Origin: Sulfurovum sp.
GTDB taxonomy: Bacteria > Campylobacterota > Campylobacteria > Campylobacterales > Sulfurovaceae
DNA length: 19,359 bases
NCBI GenBank assembly: GCA_022729615.1
Contig: DZAQ01000015.1
Location: forward strand, 1-19,359
Direction: 5' to 3'
The notes beneath the pieces were generated by a model that saw nothing but the letters and a program-made list of their open reading frames with translations, had not been told where the DNA came from and ran no database searches. Below are positions 5,634 through 14,264 of this stretch, piece after piece. A program made the translations under genes and the position numbers. Every line of letters starts with the position of its first letter. Positions within the stretch are counted from its first letter, which is position 1.

Positions 5634-8446
5634 TTTAATTTTTCAAATTCTCTTTTGTAGATGATATCTGCACCGCTTGATTCGGCATCTGTCGAGAGAA
5701 TCGCTTTGATATTGCCGCTATAATCATATTGCAATTTTGCGCCTGAGACTTTGTCATTGACATAGATAATAGTAACCTTTTCACTCAATCTTTTGCCGAC
5801 CTCCATCTCTCCTTTGCTGCCAAGCGAGAGATAATCGATCTTGATCCCGGCACTTGAGAGCGCTGATTTTGCCATCGCACCCCCCATCATTCTCATCATA
5901 TCATCTCCGCTATTGCTCCCCGCACCCGCTTTGGAGTCAAACAAAATAACGGCAAGTATCTCTTCACGGCTCAATCGCGGAACGGATGAAAAGATAACAT
6001 TTGGAGTTTGGGGATCGCCTGTAATTTGTATAGTAATATCATAATCAACAGCCTTGTACTTCGCCGTAATATCAAGTATAGACTTCGAAGGATCGCCCGT
6101 AAAATAGATATAACTCTTTTTGAGTACAAATTTTTTCTCTTCAAATGTATAGTAAGAGCCCTCTAAAAATTCTACCTTCCCAAGGATCTGCAAAGGGCTG
6201 TTTGGAGCCTTTTCCACAAGAAGATCGCTATTTGCTTTGATATCAACTTCCTCATTTTTGTAGGTTATGGGCTTATCCGAGTTGACCTTTACCATGACAA
6301 TGAGATTATCCATGTAGGGATTTGGTTTGCTCTTTTTGATATTTTGTACGATAACGATATCACTATCGGTTACAAAGCGCTTTTGATCGAGATCATAATG
6401 AATCTTGCCCTCAAGAAGGGTGACTGTACCGTCAACTCTTATTTTGTCACCGTCAATTTTGCCTTTCAGTTCCAGATTGCTCTTGCTTTCGATCAAATCA
6501 AGCGAGAGATTCAAGGGATTTGCCTTGGCAAGAAGTTCGCCCTTATTTTTGGAGAGATCATAGACTCCCGTAAACTGCAGTTCATCATTGACCCACAAAG
6601 GAGCAATGACTATCGCTTGGTCTTTGAGAGAAATCTCGGATGGCTTTGTGGCAAATATTTTTTGCTTATCAAAGGTAGTCTTGTAATGGTTAAGTTTAAT
6701 CTTTTGGTTTGAATACCCAAGCGAAATCTCACTCTCTTCCAGAGTTTGGAATGTTTTATTGTCAGCTTTATATTGAAGTTTTTTCGAATTAAGCAACAGC
6801 TCTACGGCTTTCATCTGCTTTATATTCAAAGAAAGCTGCACATCTCCATCCAAAGGCGGCGCTTCTAGGGGGTAAATCTTGTTTATGTTCTGCACAAAAT
6901 CCTTGAGTGAACCGATCTTGTTTTCTAGTTTTACCTCTTTATCAAGGTTGCCGCTGAAGAGATATTTTGTCCCTAGCAGTATCAAATCTCCATTGACGCT
7001 CTTGCTCTTCTGGTTGAGCTGAACCATCGATTGGAGCGCTTTTGAGTCAAGCTTAAGACTCAAATCATCCTTCTGGGAGAGAAACTTCACAGAAAGAGGG
7101 CTAAACGCCTCCAAGCGAAGCTCTTTATTTATATTTTTCAAAAGTGAATCTTGTGGCAGCGTAGTGTTCGCCTCAACCTCCAATTTATTATTGTATGCGA
7201 TCTTGGCATCTATATTGGCGAGATTGGATTGGACGACAACTTTTGCCTGTGTCGCATTTATATCGGCAAAATCGATCGGGGCGCGGAGATCCGCTCTCGC
7301 CCAAGCCGGCGCGAGCTCCTTGGGCAGTGATGCAAATTCACTCAATTGAATCGCTCTCTTGGTGCTCAGATTGAGGTCGCCACGCTTGAAGTCGGCGGTA
7401 TCAAATGCTCCTTTGAGTCCATCCGAATCAAGTAAAACATTTATTTTCTTGTCTGTACCGCTGTATGAAAGTTTCAAGTTTTTGAGCGGCTTTGAGAGAT
7501 TTTTATCCAAACCAACTAAATTGTCAGAGATTGCGCTTCCGTTATACTCCAGCCTCTCCTCTTGAAAGTTCAAACTATTGGAGAGTCGGATATTTTTGGC
7601 ATACGGAGTAGAGATATTTCCCTCATTGGTCATTTCAAGTTTTTGCTCCGAGATACGGTACACCAACGCAGTATCGAGCGCAATTTGATCGATATCAAAC
7701 TCCTTCTCCTTGGCGCCAAGAATCTTTTTGCCCTCGAGAAGAATATTCATTTTGACCTTCTCCTGATCAGCTTCGATGGCAACCTTGAGATCTTTGAGTG
7801 CGCTTTTTTTGAGCGGGATTTGATAGGTATCAAAAAGCGCCTGCTTTGGAGAGACGCTCCCGTGAAGCAAAAGGCGATTCTTTTCTATAGTGCCTTTTTG
7901 ATGCAGCGCAGTGATGTTGCTCTCAATATTGAGCTCCAAATTTTTTGCATCCGCCATACCGTCATTATAAGCAAGATCCGATCCGATGAGACTTGCCTTC
8001 TCAAAAGCTATTTCACTCAATACAAAAGGCTTGAGTGTCACCTCAAACTTTCCGACCTCAACCTCAAAATCAAACTGTGAACTCTCCTCTTCGCTCTCAT
8101 TGGAGTCCTGAGTGAATGCATCGATAACTTTTTGGACATTATCGATATCTATTTGCTTCAGTTCCAATGAGGGTATAGAGATTTTTTTATTGAGCAGAGC
8201 GATCGGGTTGAAGCCTACCACTGCGCTCTCGACCAATAGATCATCTTTGTAGGTCAAACCCTCGATCTTCACACCGCCAAAAATTCCGCCGGAAATTTTT
8301 TTGTATCCAAAACCATACTCCGGCGCATATCTCTGCGCCACCCACTCAAGAGTATGATTGGATGTAAGCAGGATAACAACTGTAGCCATCAAGAGAAAGA
8401 GAAGAGTTGAAAGAAAATATCCCAATGTAGTTACAAGCCATTTCAA
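5630..8446 (-). CDS. tamB: Translocation and assembly module protein TamB (AsmA-like/DUF490 family)
   Basis: TamB is a long periplasm-spanning protein anchored in the inner membrane that partners TamA; the family forms a hydrophobic beta-taco groove implicated in outer-membrane protein assembly and phospholipid transport. The 938 residues begin with a single membrane helix (about 4-27). A very long region of repetitive beta strands rich in Lys, Leu, Asn and Asp follows. The conserved C-terminal TamB/DUF490 domain fills roughly the last 300 residues: P-L-Q-I-L-G-K-V-E-F-L-E-G-S-Y, then F-S-S-V-P-R-L-S-R-E-E-I-L-A-V-I-L-F-D, then V-G-K-R-L-S-E-K-V. It ends with a tyrosine/phenylalanine-rich strand. 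It is shorter than the E. coli protein (about 1,260 residues). The start codon is TTG, overlapping the tamA stop by four bases (TTGA), a sign of translational coupling. Confidence 0.95.
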   Translation of the reverse strand: MKWLVTTLGYFLSTLLFLLMATVVILLTSNHTLEWVAQRYAPEYGFGYKKISGGIFGGVKIEGLTYKDDLLVESAVVGFNPIALLNKKISIPSLELKQIDIDNVQKVIDAFTQDSNESEEESSQFDFEVEVGKFEVTLKPFVLSEIAFEKASLIGSDLAYNDGMADAKNLELNIESNITALHQKGTIEKNRLLLHGSVSPKQALFDTYQIPLKKSALKDLKVAIEADQEKVKMNILLEGKKILGAKEKEFDIDQIALDTALVYRISEQKLEMTNEGNISTPYAKNIRLSNSLNFQEERLEYNGSAISDNLVGLDKNLSKPLKNLKLSYSGTDKKINVLLDSDGLKGAFDTADFKRGDLNLSTKRAIQLSEFASLPKELAPAWARADLRAPIDFADINATQAKVVVQSNLANIDAKIAYNNKLEVEANTTLPQDSLLKNINKELRLEAFSPLSVKFLSQKDDLSLKLDSKALQSMVQLNQKSKSVNGDLILLGTKYLFSGNLDKEVKLENKIGSLKDFVQNINKIYPLEAPPLDGDVQLSLNIKQMKAVELLLNSKKLQYKADNKTFQTLEESEISLGYSNQKIKLNHYKTTFDKQKIFATKPSEISLKDQAIVIAPLWVNDELQFTGVYDLSKNKGELLAKANPLNLSLDLIESKSNLELKGKIDGDKIRVDGTVTLLEGKIHYDLDQKRFVTDSDIVIVQNIKKSKPNPYMDNLIVMVKVNSDKPITYKNEEVDIKANSDLLVEKAPNSPLQILGKVEFLEGSYYTFEEKKFVLKKSYIYFTGDPSKSILDITAKYKAVDYDITIQITGDPQTPNVIFSSVPRLSREEILAVILFDSKAGAGSNSGDDMMRMMGGAMAKSALSSAGIKIDYLSLGSKGEMEVGKRLSEKVTIIYVNDKVSGAKLQYDYSGNIKAILSTDAESSGADIIYKREFEKLK

Positions 8447-10248
8447 AATGATTGTCCTATCAAAAACTGTATTCCATACTGTGAGACATCTCTCACATTT
8501 GCAGCCGCATTGAGACTTATCGGACCGATCGGCGTCATATAGCGCACACCGATCCCGGCTGAACTCAAAATATCACCGCTAAAATCATAACTATTGATCG
8601 TCAGCATTGTGTTGTCCGTAAAAACAGCGCCATAGATATCACCCCACACCGGATAGTCTGCCTCCAAAGAGAGATTTGCCATCGTCAAACCTCCATCTAT
8701 GCCGTAGCGTGTAGGCGAAAAAATCACGCCGACCCGTTCAAATCCATAGGCACGGTTTGTATAAGTCCCGCCGGCAAAAAAGAGCTTCGATTCGGGAAGC
8801 CGGTTTGTTATCTCATCGACCACTCCCCCCTTGGCTACGGCTGCGGTCGTCAAATCGCCAAAAGTATAGATGGCACGCCCTTCAACCATATATTTCAAAT
8901 AACTGCTCGCATCCTCCGAATAGTGCAGCCCATACTCCACATCTGCCGAAAAGTAGAAACCATATTTTGGATTGAGTTTGGAGTCCCTGCCGTCATAGAC
9001 AAAACCAAAAAATGGATACGCCAGCAAAAAGTTCCCCGGAGTGATAGCCTGTGTCAACTCCTCCTCCTCATCCTCTTCTAGAAGTGAAATATCGATATTC
9101 TCCAAAGAAAATCCTGCTTTGAGCTGCAGTATCTCATTTGTATAGGCCAAATAGACCTCTGTATAGGATTTTTTCTCCATAAAGCCCGTATATTCCAGAT
9201 TACTATATCCCACCGTTGCAAAAAGATCAATATAATACTCTTTGATATCAAAAAGCGCAGGGACAAAAAGCCCCGTTTCAGCAAGCTGCTCCAATTGTGA
9301 ATATTGCAATCTCAGTTTCAGTTTTTTGGCATCGCCTAGAAAGTTTTTGCGGGTGATTTCAGCCTGTACGCGAGGTCCCACATTGGTGTCGTAGCCCACC
9401 CCTCCGATGAAGTACCACGGCTTCGTCGTCTCCGCCACTTCCATATCGACCGGTACCACATTATAGAACTTTCGATCATAGTTTATGGTTACCATCTCAA
9501 AAGCATCAAGCGCATAGAGCGCCTCATAACTCTGCGAAATGAGCGCTTTGTCAAATCGCCTCCCCTCTCTTGCTCGGACACGAGAGAGGATAACCCCATC
9601 TTTGATTTTTTCACCCCCCTTGATCGAAACCTTCCCAAAGGTACATACGCCGTTTTTTTTGAGATGATACTTCAAATCAACCCTATGCAGATCAAGATCA
9701 ACATAGGCTTTGCTCTCAAGATCATAACTGCAATATCCCTCATTGAGCAGCTTCTCTATGATCGCACCTTTGATGGCAACAAACTCTTTTGTCGAAAATA
9801 TCTCGCCTTTTTCAAATGTGACCGCCTCTTTGATATCAAAGTCACTCGTTATATTGATATCGTAAATTTTCACCGGTTGATTCTCTGTGATACTTACGGC
9901 AATCTCTCTGTCGGTTTTTTTGACGCTGAAAGTGGCATCATAAAATCCAACCGAATCAAGATAGCTTCGCAAGGATGCCTCGAGGGTAGGGAGAAGTTTC
10001 TCCCCAATCGTTGGCTTTTTGTCGCTCCAAAATTCAAAAAATTTCTTCGTCTCTACCCCCACTGCATCTTGAAGTTCCTCTTCATCAAGAGAGTGCTGTC
10101 GCTGATAAGAAAAAGAGATCAGGCGGGAAGGCTTTTCGATCTTCTTCTCCTTCGAAAAGAGCGCATAAGAGGTTTTATTGGAATCACTACCCTGCGCAAA
10201 GAGCAAGAGGGTCAAGAGTGAGAAAAGAGCTAAAATTCGAAAAATCAT
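8443..10248 (-). CDS. tamA: Outer-membrane Omp85-family assembly protein TamA
   Basis: TamA is the outer-membrane partner of TamB and belongs to the Omp85/BamA superfamily. The 601 residues show a signal peptide (about 1-19, ending F-A-Q), a short charged region, POTRA-type domains (about 42-275, with the S-Y-L-D-S-V-G-F-Y-D-A and L-L-N-E-G-Y patterns typical of POTRA helices), and a C-terminal 16-strand-type barrel (about 278-601). The Omp85 lid-loop motif appears as F-F-A-G-G-T-Y-T-N-R-A-Y-G-F (490-503), with the R-x-Y-G-F form of the usual R-G-Y/F motif. The protein ends with Phe, as expected for Bam-recognised barrels. A run of acidic residues at 391-397 lies between barrel strands. The ATG overlaps the upstream ABC ATPase stop by four bases, and the downstream tamB overlaps likewise. 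Confidence 0.95.
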   Translation of the reverse strand: MIFRILALFSLLTLLLFAQGSDSNKTSYALFSKEKKIEKPSRLISFSYQRQHSLDEEELQDAVGVETKKFFEFWSDKKPTIGEKLLPTLEASLRSYLDSVGFYDATFSVKKTDREIAVSITENQPVKIYDINITSDFDIKEAVTFEKGEIFSTKEFVAIKGAIIEKLLNEGYCSYDLESKAYVDLDLHRVDLKYHLKKNGVCTFGKVSIKGGEKIKDGVILSRVRAREGRRFDKALISQSYEALYALDAFEMVTINYDRKFYNVVPVDMEVAETTKPWYFIGGVGYDTNVGPRVQAEITRKNFLGDAKKLKLRLQYSQLEQLAETGLFVPALFDIKEYYIDLFATVGYSNLEYTGFMEKKSYTEVYLAYTNEILQLKAGFSLENIDISLLEEDEEEELTQAITPGNFLLAYPFFGFVYDGRDSKLNPKYGFYFSADVEYGLHYSEDASSYLKYMVEGRAIYTFGDLTTAAVAKGGVVDEITNRLPESKLFFAGGTYTNRAYGFERVGVIFSPTRYGIDGGLTMANLSLEADYPVWGDIYGAVFTDNTMLTINSYDFSGDILSSAGIGVRYMTPIGPISLNAAANVRDVSQYGIQFLIGQSF

Positions 10249-10850
10249 CTCACCCCTTTTTTTGTATCATCAAGAGAGATGACTGTGTCGCTCGACCATC
10301 GCGCAAGATCCATATCATGCGTGATCAAAAGCACACCTGCCCTATCAAGAAAACGGACTATCAGCCTCATCACATCAAGCTGGATGATATTGTCCAATGC
10401 GCTTGTAGGTTCGTCACAGAGTATCAAGTCCGGCCGCATCAAAAGCGCTCGCATGATAGAGCAGCGCTGCAACTGTCCGCCGGAGAGTTCATGAGGAAGC
10501 TTTTGAAGCAAACTCATCTCGATACCGACTTCCCTGCTCAGCTCATCAGCCCCCTCCATCGATGCCACATCGGCAATCTGATCATAAAGAGTGTAGCTTG
10601 GGTGAAAAGAGCTGTAGGGGTCTTGAAAAACCCAAGATATTTTACCGGCGCTTATACTGCCCTTTTGTGGTCGAAGATTGCCCGAGATGAGCTCAAAAAG
10701 CGTCGATTTGCCGCTTCCGCTTGCACCAATAACCGAAACGATCTCACCCCTTCGAAGCGCTAAACTAAAGTTGCTGTAGAGAGGTTTTTCTTTGGTGTAT
10801 CCAAAGTCAAGATTTTCAATTTTAAGTACAAACTCTTGAGTATTTTGCAT
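10245..10850 (-). CDS. Orphan ABC transporter ATP-binding protein, Opp/Dpp/Nik-like
   Basis: This is a single nucleotide-binding domain of 201 residues, short for the family. All ATPase motifs are present: Walker A G-A-S-G-S-G-K-S-T (42-50), Q-loop Q76 in F-Q-D-P-Y-S-S-F-H-P, signature L-S-G-G-Q (122-126), Walker B L-I-L-C-D-E-P-T-S-A-L-D (142-153) and the switch His178. The F-Q-D-P-x-S-S-F/L-x-P pattern after the Q-loop and the Walker B context resemble the oligopeptide/dipeptide/nickel importer ATPases (DppF, OppF, NikE), but the C-terminal oligopeptide-binding extension is missing. No permease, second ATPase or binding protein lies nearby. Instead the gene sits two bases after the Sel1 gene and overlaps tamA by four bases, so its products are made together with TamA/TamB. 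Whether it serves an unlinked importer or the envelope machinery cannot be told from the sequence. Confidence 0.88.
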   Translation of the reverse strand: MQNTQEFVLKIENLDFGYTKEKPLYSNFSLALRRGEIVSVIGASGSGKSTLFELISGNLRPQKGSISAGKISWVFQDPYSSFHPSYTLYDQIADVASMEGADELSREVGIEMSLLQKLPHELSGGQLQRCSIMRALLMRPDLILCDEPTSALDNIIQLDVMRLIVRFLDRAGVLLITHDMDLARWSSDTVISLDDTKKGVR

Positions 10851-10852
10851 TT

Positions 10853-11329
10853 TTATGTTTTGATGCTTCCGAGTCCATAGCGAGTATAAACCTCCATCGC
10901 CTCTTCATTGTGTCCGGAGCGAAGTACCTCTTTGATCATAGCGGCAGCCTCTCTCATCGACCCGCCCTGATAGCCTTGAGAGTATATCTCCGCGAGTGTC
11001 ACTTTGGCTGCGCTATCTCCCATGGCTACAGCTTGGCGCAGATAGCCCACGGCTTTGTCAAAATCCTCCGGCACGCCCAAAGCGTTGGCATACGCAAAAC
11101 CGGCGCTCACCAATGCCGGCAATATCCCGGCATCTGCGGCTTTGGTGTAGTGTGCTGTCGAGAGAGCATAATCTTTCGTTACCCCCTGACCGTTATAGTA
11201 CATCACTGCCAAAGCATATTCGCACCGCGGATCACCTAGCGCTATTCCGGCTTGAAAATACTCTAGCGCATCATCATATCTTCTTTGCCCGAACAGATCC
11301 ATTCCCAAACTGTAGTGATTCTCTTGCAT
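10853..11329 (-). CDS. Sel1/TPR-like repeat protein
   Basis: The frame is open far upstream into proA, but the ATG at 11327-11329 is clearly the true start: it follows AGGGGG at good spacing and lies one base after the proA stop codon. The resulting 158-residue protein has no signal peptide and is built of helix-turn-helix repeats. Residues about 7-32 (Y-D-D-A-L-E-Y-F-Q-A-G-I-A-L-G-D) and about 36-68 (C-E-Y-A-L-A-V-M-Y-Y-N-G-Q-G-V-T-K-D-Y, with H-Y-T-K-A-A-D-A-G) show the L-G-x-x-Y-x-x-G-x-G-V-x-x-D pattern of Sel1-like repeats, and two more repeats follow. Such proteins act as scaffolds for protein partners. The partner is unknown; position between proA and an ABC ATPase gives little guidance. 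Confidence 0.88.
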   Translation of the reverse strand: MQENHYSLGMDLFGQRRYDDALEYFQAGIALGDPRCEYALAVMYYNGQGVTKDYALSTAHYTKAADAGILPALVSAGFAYANALGVPEDFDKAVGYLRQAVAMGDSAAKVTLAEIYSQGYQGGSMREAAAMIKEVLRSGHNEEAMEVYTRYGLGSIKT

Positions 11330-11330
11330 A

Positions 11331-12566
11331 TTACCCCCTGATCTGCCCGTTTCCATAGATTTTGAACTTATATGTAGTGAGTTCATTGATCCCCATGGGA
11401 CCCCTCGCATGGAGTTTATTGGTCGAGATGCCGACCTCTGCCCCGAAGCCAAAAACACCGCCATCCGTAAACCTTGTACTCGCATTGACATAGACACACG
11501 CCGCGTCCACACGGTCGAGGAAAATCTCTGCCGCCGTATAGTTCTCCGTCAAAATTGCCTCAGAGTGTCCCGAACCATAGGTTGCGATATGCGAGATCGC
11601 CTCATCCACACCCTCAACAACTTTGATGCTTAGTATATTTGCAAGATACTCCGTCTCAAAATCTTTCGCAGTTGCCAGCTCCACCTCCACGATCTCTTGT
11701 ACCTCAGGATCACCGCGCAGAAGCGTCCCCTTCTCGTTGAAAGCTGCATAGAGTTTCGGGAGTGCCTTTTTTGCGATAGCACGATCCACAAGGAGCGTCT
11801 CCATAGCATTGCAGACACCGGGCCTTTGGCATTTGGCATTGATGGCGATCGCTACCGCCTGATCGAGATTTGCATCCTCATGAATATAGGTATGGCACAA
11901 CCCTTTATCGTGCTTGACGACCGGCACAGAGGAGTTTTGAGAGATATACCGGATCAGCCCCTCCCCTCCTCTTGGCACGACCAAATCTACATACCTGTCC
12001 ATCTTGATAAGCGACGCAACCCCCTCTCTGCTGCTATCGGGCAGAAGTGAAATGATCTCTTTTGGAAGATTATTGCGCTCCAAAACGCTCTGCAAAACTT
12101 TGGCTATGGCTTGGTTGGATCTCTCAGCCTCCTTGCCCCCCTTGAGGATCGCGACATTCCCGCTTTTGAAGCAGAGCGCCCCTACATCGGAGGTGACATT
12201 TGGGCGCGATTCGAAGATGACAGCGACGACTCCGATAGGCACTGAAACCTTCTCGATGCGCAGATCATCTCCGTTTTTCCACCCCTCCAACACTCTGCCG
12301 ACCGGCTCTTTGAGCCCTGCTATATCTCTCAGTGACTGCGCCATCGCAGCGATCCTCTTCTCATCCAATAGAAGCCTGTCTAGCAGGGCGCTATCGAGCC
12401 CATTTGCTCTTCCATCGTGCATATCCAGACTATTTTCTGTGATAATTTGATCACTGTTGGAAACGAGCGCATCCGCCATCTCTAACAGAATTTGATTTTT
12501 CAGACTGCCGGACATTGTTCCGATCACCCCGGTGCATGATTTTGCTTTGACTAAAAATGATTCCAC
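11331..12566 (-). CDS. proA: Gamma-glutamyl phosphate reductase
   Basis: ProA reduces gamma-glutamyl phosphate with NADPH to glutamate semialdehyde, the second step of proline biosynthesis from glutamate, in the cytoplasm. The 411-residue protein matches the family length and shows its landmarks: F-E-S-R-P-N-V-T (118-125), A-I-L-K-G-G-K-E-A (139-147), V-D-L-V-V-P-R-G-G (193-201), and the catalytic cysteine Cys252 in Q-R-P-G-V-C-N-A. The start is GTG at 12564-12566, supported by a strong AAGGAG seven bases upstream. proB and proC are not in the window. It appears to be first in the run proA-Sel1-ABC-tamA-tamB and is preceded by a TATAAT box. Confidence 0.98.
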   Translation of the reverse strand: MESFLVKAKSCTGVIGTMSGSLKNQILLEMADALVSNSDQIITENSLDMHDGRANGLDSALLDRLLLDEKRIAAMAQSLRDIAGLKEPVGRVLEGWKNGDDLRIEKVSVPIGVVAVIFESRPNVTSDVGALCFKSGNVAILKGGKEAERSNQAIAKVLQSVLERNNLPKEIISLLPDSSREGVASLIKMDRYVDLVVPRGGEGLIRYISQNSSVPVVKHDKGLCHTYIHEDANLDQAVAIAINAKCQRPGVCNAMETLLVDRAIAKKALPKLYAAFNEKGTLLRGDPEVQEIVEVELATAKDFETEYLANILSIKVVEGVDEAISHIATYGSGHSEAILTENYTAAEIFLDRVDAACVYVNASTRFTDGGVFGFGAEVGISTNKLHARGPMGINELTTYKFKIYGNGQIRG

Positions 12567-12573
12567 CGCTACT

Positions 12574-12579
12574 CTCCTT
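12574..12579 (-). promoter_or_regulatory. Ribosome-binding site deciding the GTG start of proA
   Basis: A perfect AAGGAG on the minus strand lies seven bases before the GTG at 12564-12566, supporting this non-ATG start. Confidence 0.75.
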
Positions 12580-12647
12580 GGAGTTAAAAAATTAAAGGGA
12601 TTATTTTATTTTTGATAATTCAAGTACTCTACACCCAAATATGCAAC

Positions 12648-12653
12648 ATTATA
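12648..12653 (-). promoter_or_regulatory. Probable extended -10 box of the proA operon promoter
   Basis: The 106-base gap between gpsA and proA holds a perfect TATAAT preceded by TGC on the minus strand, giving an extended -10 type element. No -35 box is evident. The leader would be about 75 bases and AT-rich. An imperfect short repeat (TATGC and GCATA flanking the box) is too weak to call a terminator for gpsA. Confidence 0.5.
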
Positions 12654-12672
12654 GCATAGGAACTTCAATCTT

Positions 12673-13560
12673 TTAGCCGAGCAAATCTTTCACGCTTTTG
12701 TGGGGGTCTTTTCTCTCCTCCAGCATACGATAGACCTCTTGTGCGATGGGCAAATAGAGATTCTCCCTGCTAGCGATACGGTGGAGTGCGAATGTCGTAG
12801 GCACCCCCTCCGCCACTTCACCGATCTCTTGGAGAATTTCATCTATTTGTTTCCCGCTTGCAAGCCCCAATCCCACTCTATAATTTCTCGAAAGCGTAGA
12901 ACTCGCTGTCAAAAAGAGATCTCCGGCGCCGCCAAGCGAGAGGAAGGTCTCCTCCCTCGCGCCAAAGTATCTCCCAAAACGAGCCATCTCCACCAATCCT
13001 CTCGAGATAAGCGCCGCTCTAGCATTGTTCCCCAGTGCCAATCCATCCGATACTCCTGCCGCGATGGCTATCACATTTTTATAGGCGCCGCAGACCTCCG
13101 CTCCTACGATATCATCATCTATATACCCTTTGATAAAAGAGGGAAGCGCGTTGGAAAACAGCTCAGCAAGCACACTATTTGCAGAGCTAAAAACAAGCGC
13201 GGTAGGAAGAGACTTTTTCACCTCAGCTGCAAACGAAGGTCCCGAGAGATACACAAGCCTCTCTTTGGGCAAATACTCCCCATATATTTCATTGAGAAAG
13301 GCTCCCGTTTCTATCTCTATACCCTTTGCCGCTACAAGGATCTGCTGCCCTCTCTCCTCAAAATTGCGTTCCATCCACCCTCGCACAAACTGCGCAGGCA
13401 ACGCCATGATCAAATATTCTCTCTCAAGCGCAGTCTCAAGCGAAACAAAATTTTCTATCTCCCTAGGAGTACGAGAAGTGATCACAACATCATTTTTTTG
13501 CGAATAGGCATGATAGAGCGCCTGCCCCCATTTCCCTGCACCGACCACAGCGATTCTCAC
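12673..13560 (-). CDS. gpsA: Glycerol-3-phosphate dehydrogenase [NAD(P)+]
   Basis: GpsA converts dihydroxyacetone phosphate to sn-glycerol-3-phosphate, the backbone precursor of phospholipids, in the cytoplasm. The 295-residue protein has the N-terminal Rossmann motif V-V-G-A-G-K-W-G (5-12), S-G-P-S-F-A-A-E-V (106-114), the catalytic lysine Lys161 in G-A-Y-K-N-V-I-A-I-A-A-G, then N-A-R-A-A-L-I-S-R-G-L (179-189) and G-G-A-G-D-L-F-L-T (210-218). It is somewhat shorter than enterobacterial GpsA (about 340 residues), as is usual in this phylum. The start is GTG at 13558-13560, overlapping the upstream RCK gene stop by four bases (GTGA), with GGAG about seven bases upstream. It is the last gene of the atpB-to-gpsA run. 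Confidence 0.97.
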   Translation of the reverse strand: MRIAVVGAGKWGQALYHAYSQKNDVVITSRTPREIENFVSLETALEREYLIMALPAQFVRGWMERNFEERGQQILVAAKGIEIETGAFLNEIYGEYLPKERLVYLSGPSFAAEVKKSLPTALVFSSANSVLAELFSNALPSFIKGYIDDDIVGAEVCGAYKNVIAIAAGVSDGLALGNNARAALISRGLVEMARFGRYFGAREETFLSLGGAGDLFLTASSTLSRNYRVGLGLASGKQIDEILQEIGEVAEGVPTTFALHRIASRENLYLPIAQEVYRMLEERKDPHKSVKDLLG

Positions 13561-14264
13561 AGCAGTTCTCCTTCATCCAAGATCAAAGTTTCAAATTTAT
13601 CGAGATCCTCATCAAGCCCGAGACAAACGATGTGATCGCCATGATCGATCCGATGCTCCTCTCCGCTTGTAATAAATACAAAATGCTCTCCAAGCTCAAA
13701 ATCAACCATACCGATCAGCAGTACTTTGTGGAGGCTAAAATCAATATCATCTACCAGCATGCCATCCATAAAAGAGCCTCTTGGTATCACAATTTCTCTA
13801 AATACAATACCTCCTTTGCCCTCAAAGACACTATCAAGAAATCTCGTTACTGTCGGTCTTTTCAAAAGATTATGAATACGATTGGCTGCACTGTCGTAGA
13901 GATCTATGACACAATCAGCGCCCGCCATCTGAAGTTTCTGGCTTGCATGAATAGAATCTGAGATGGCAAGCAAAGTAGATTCGGGAAATAGCGGTCTAAG
14001 CGAAAGTGTCAAAAAAACATTGAGATGCTCATCATCCATTACACAGATGAGCTGATCACCCTTTTCGACCATCAGCGCTTCGAGTTTTGAGTCTTGAGTC
14101 ACATCCATAAGCAGACAATCGATAAACCCATCCTCTTTGGCATCCTCATACTGTTTCTCATTAGACTCTATGATTGTAACCCTATGCCCCTCTTGCAACA
14201 GACCCCGTGCGATCGATTTGCCATGTTTGCCATATCCGAAAATAAATATTTTAGAATGCATCAT
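13557..14264 (-). CDS. Free-standing RCK (TrkA-N/TrkA-C) potassium-channel regulatory protein
   Basis: RCK proteins bind nucleotides or ions and gate K+ channels and transporters from the cytoplasmic side. The 235 residues contain a Rossmann-type TrkA-N domain with the motif F-G-Y-G-K-H-G (9-15) and an acidic residue at the end of the second strand (I-I-E-S, Glu33). A linker crossover helix follows (about 125-145), and then a TrkA-C-like domain (about 155-218: V-I-P-R-G-S-F-M-D-G-M-L-V-D-D-I, then I-D-H-G-D-H-I-V-C-L-G). No membrane segment is present. The ATG overlaps the stop of the upstream K+ channel gene by four bases, and its own stop overlaps gpsA. The channel upstream already carries an RCK module of the same architecture, so this is most simply read as a second gating subunit for that channel. 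Confidence 0.92.
   Translation of the reverse strand: MMHSKIFIFGYGKHGKSIARGLLQEGHRVTIIESNEKQYEDAKEDGFIDCLLMDVTQDSKLEALMVEKGDQLICVMDDEHLNVFLTLSLRPLFPESTLLAISDSIHASQKLQMAGADCVIDLYDSAANRIHNLLKRPTVTRFLDSVFEGKGGIVFREIVIPRGSFMDGMLVDDIDFSLHKVLLIGMVDFELGEHFVFITSGEEHRIDHGDHIVCLGLDEDLDKFETLILDEGELL

Noticed and set aside
9653..9660. Run of eight A in tamA (minus strand), possible frameshift hot spot.
   Set aside because: The frame continues intact on both sides and the run encodes Lys codons in an ordinary POTRA context.
10011..10763. Plus-strand open frame of 250 codons opposite tamA and the ABC ATPase.
   Set aside because: Shadow frame with biased, motif-free composition, opposite two clearly real genes.
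11330..11512. N-terminal extension of the Sel1-repeat protein into proA.
   Set aside because: The extension overlaps conserved proA sequence in another frame; the ATG at 11327-11329 has a strong ribosome-binding site.
12567..12672. Rho-independent terminator after gpsA.
   Set aside because: Only a 5-base imperfect stem around the TATAAT box can be drawn and no T-run follows it properly.
12700..13635. Long plus-strand open frame of 311 codons opposite gpsA.
   Set aside because: It is a shadow of gpsA and the RCK gene: its protein is Arg/Ser/His-rich without recognisable motifs, and gpsA is certain.
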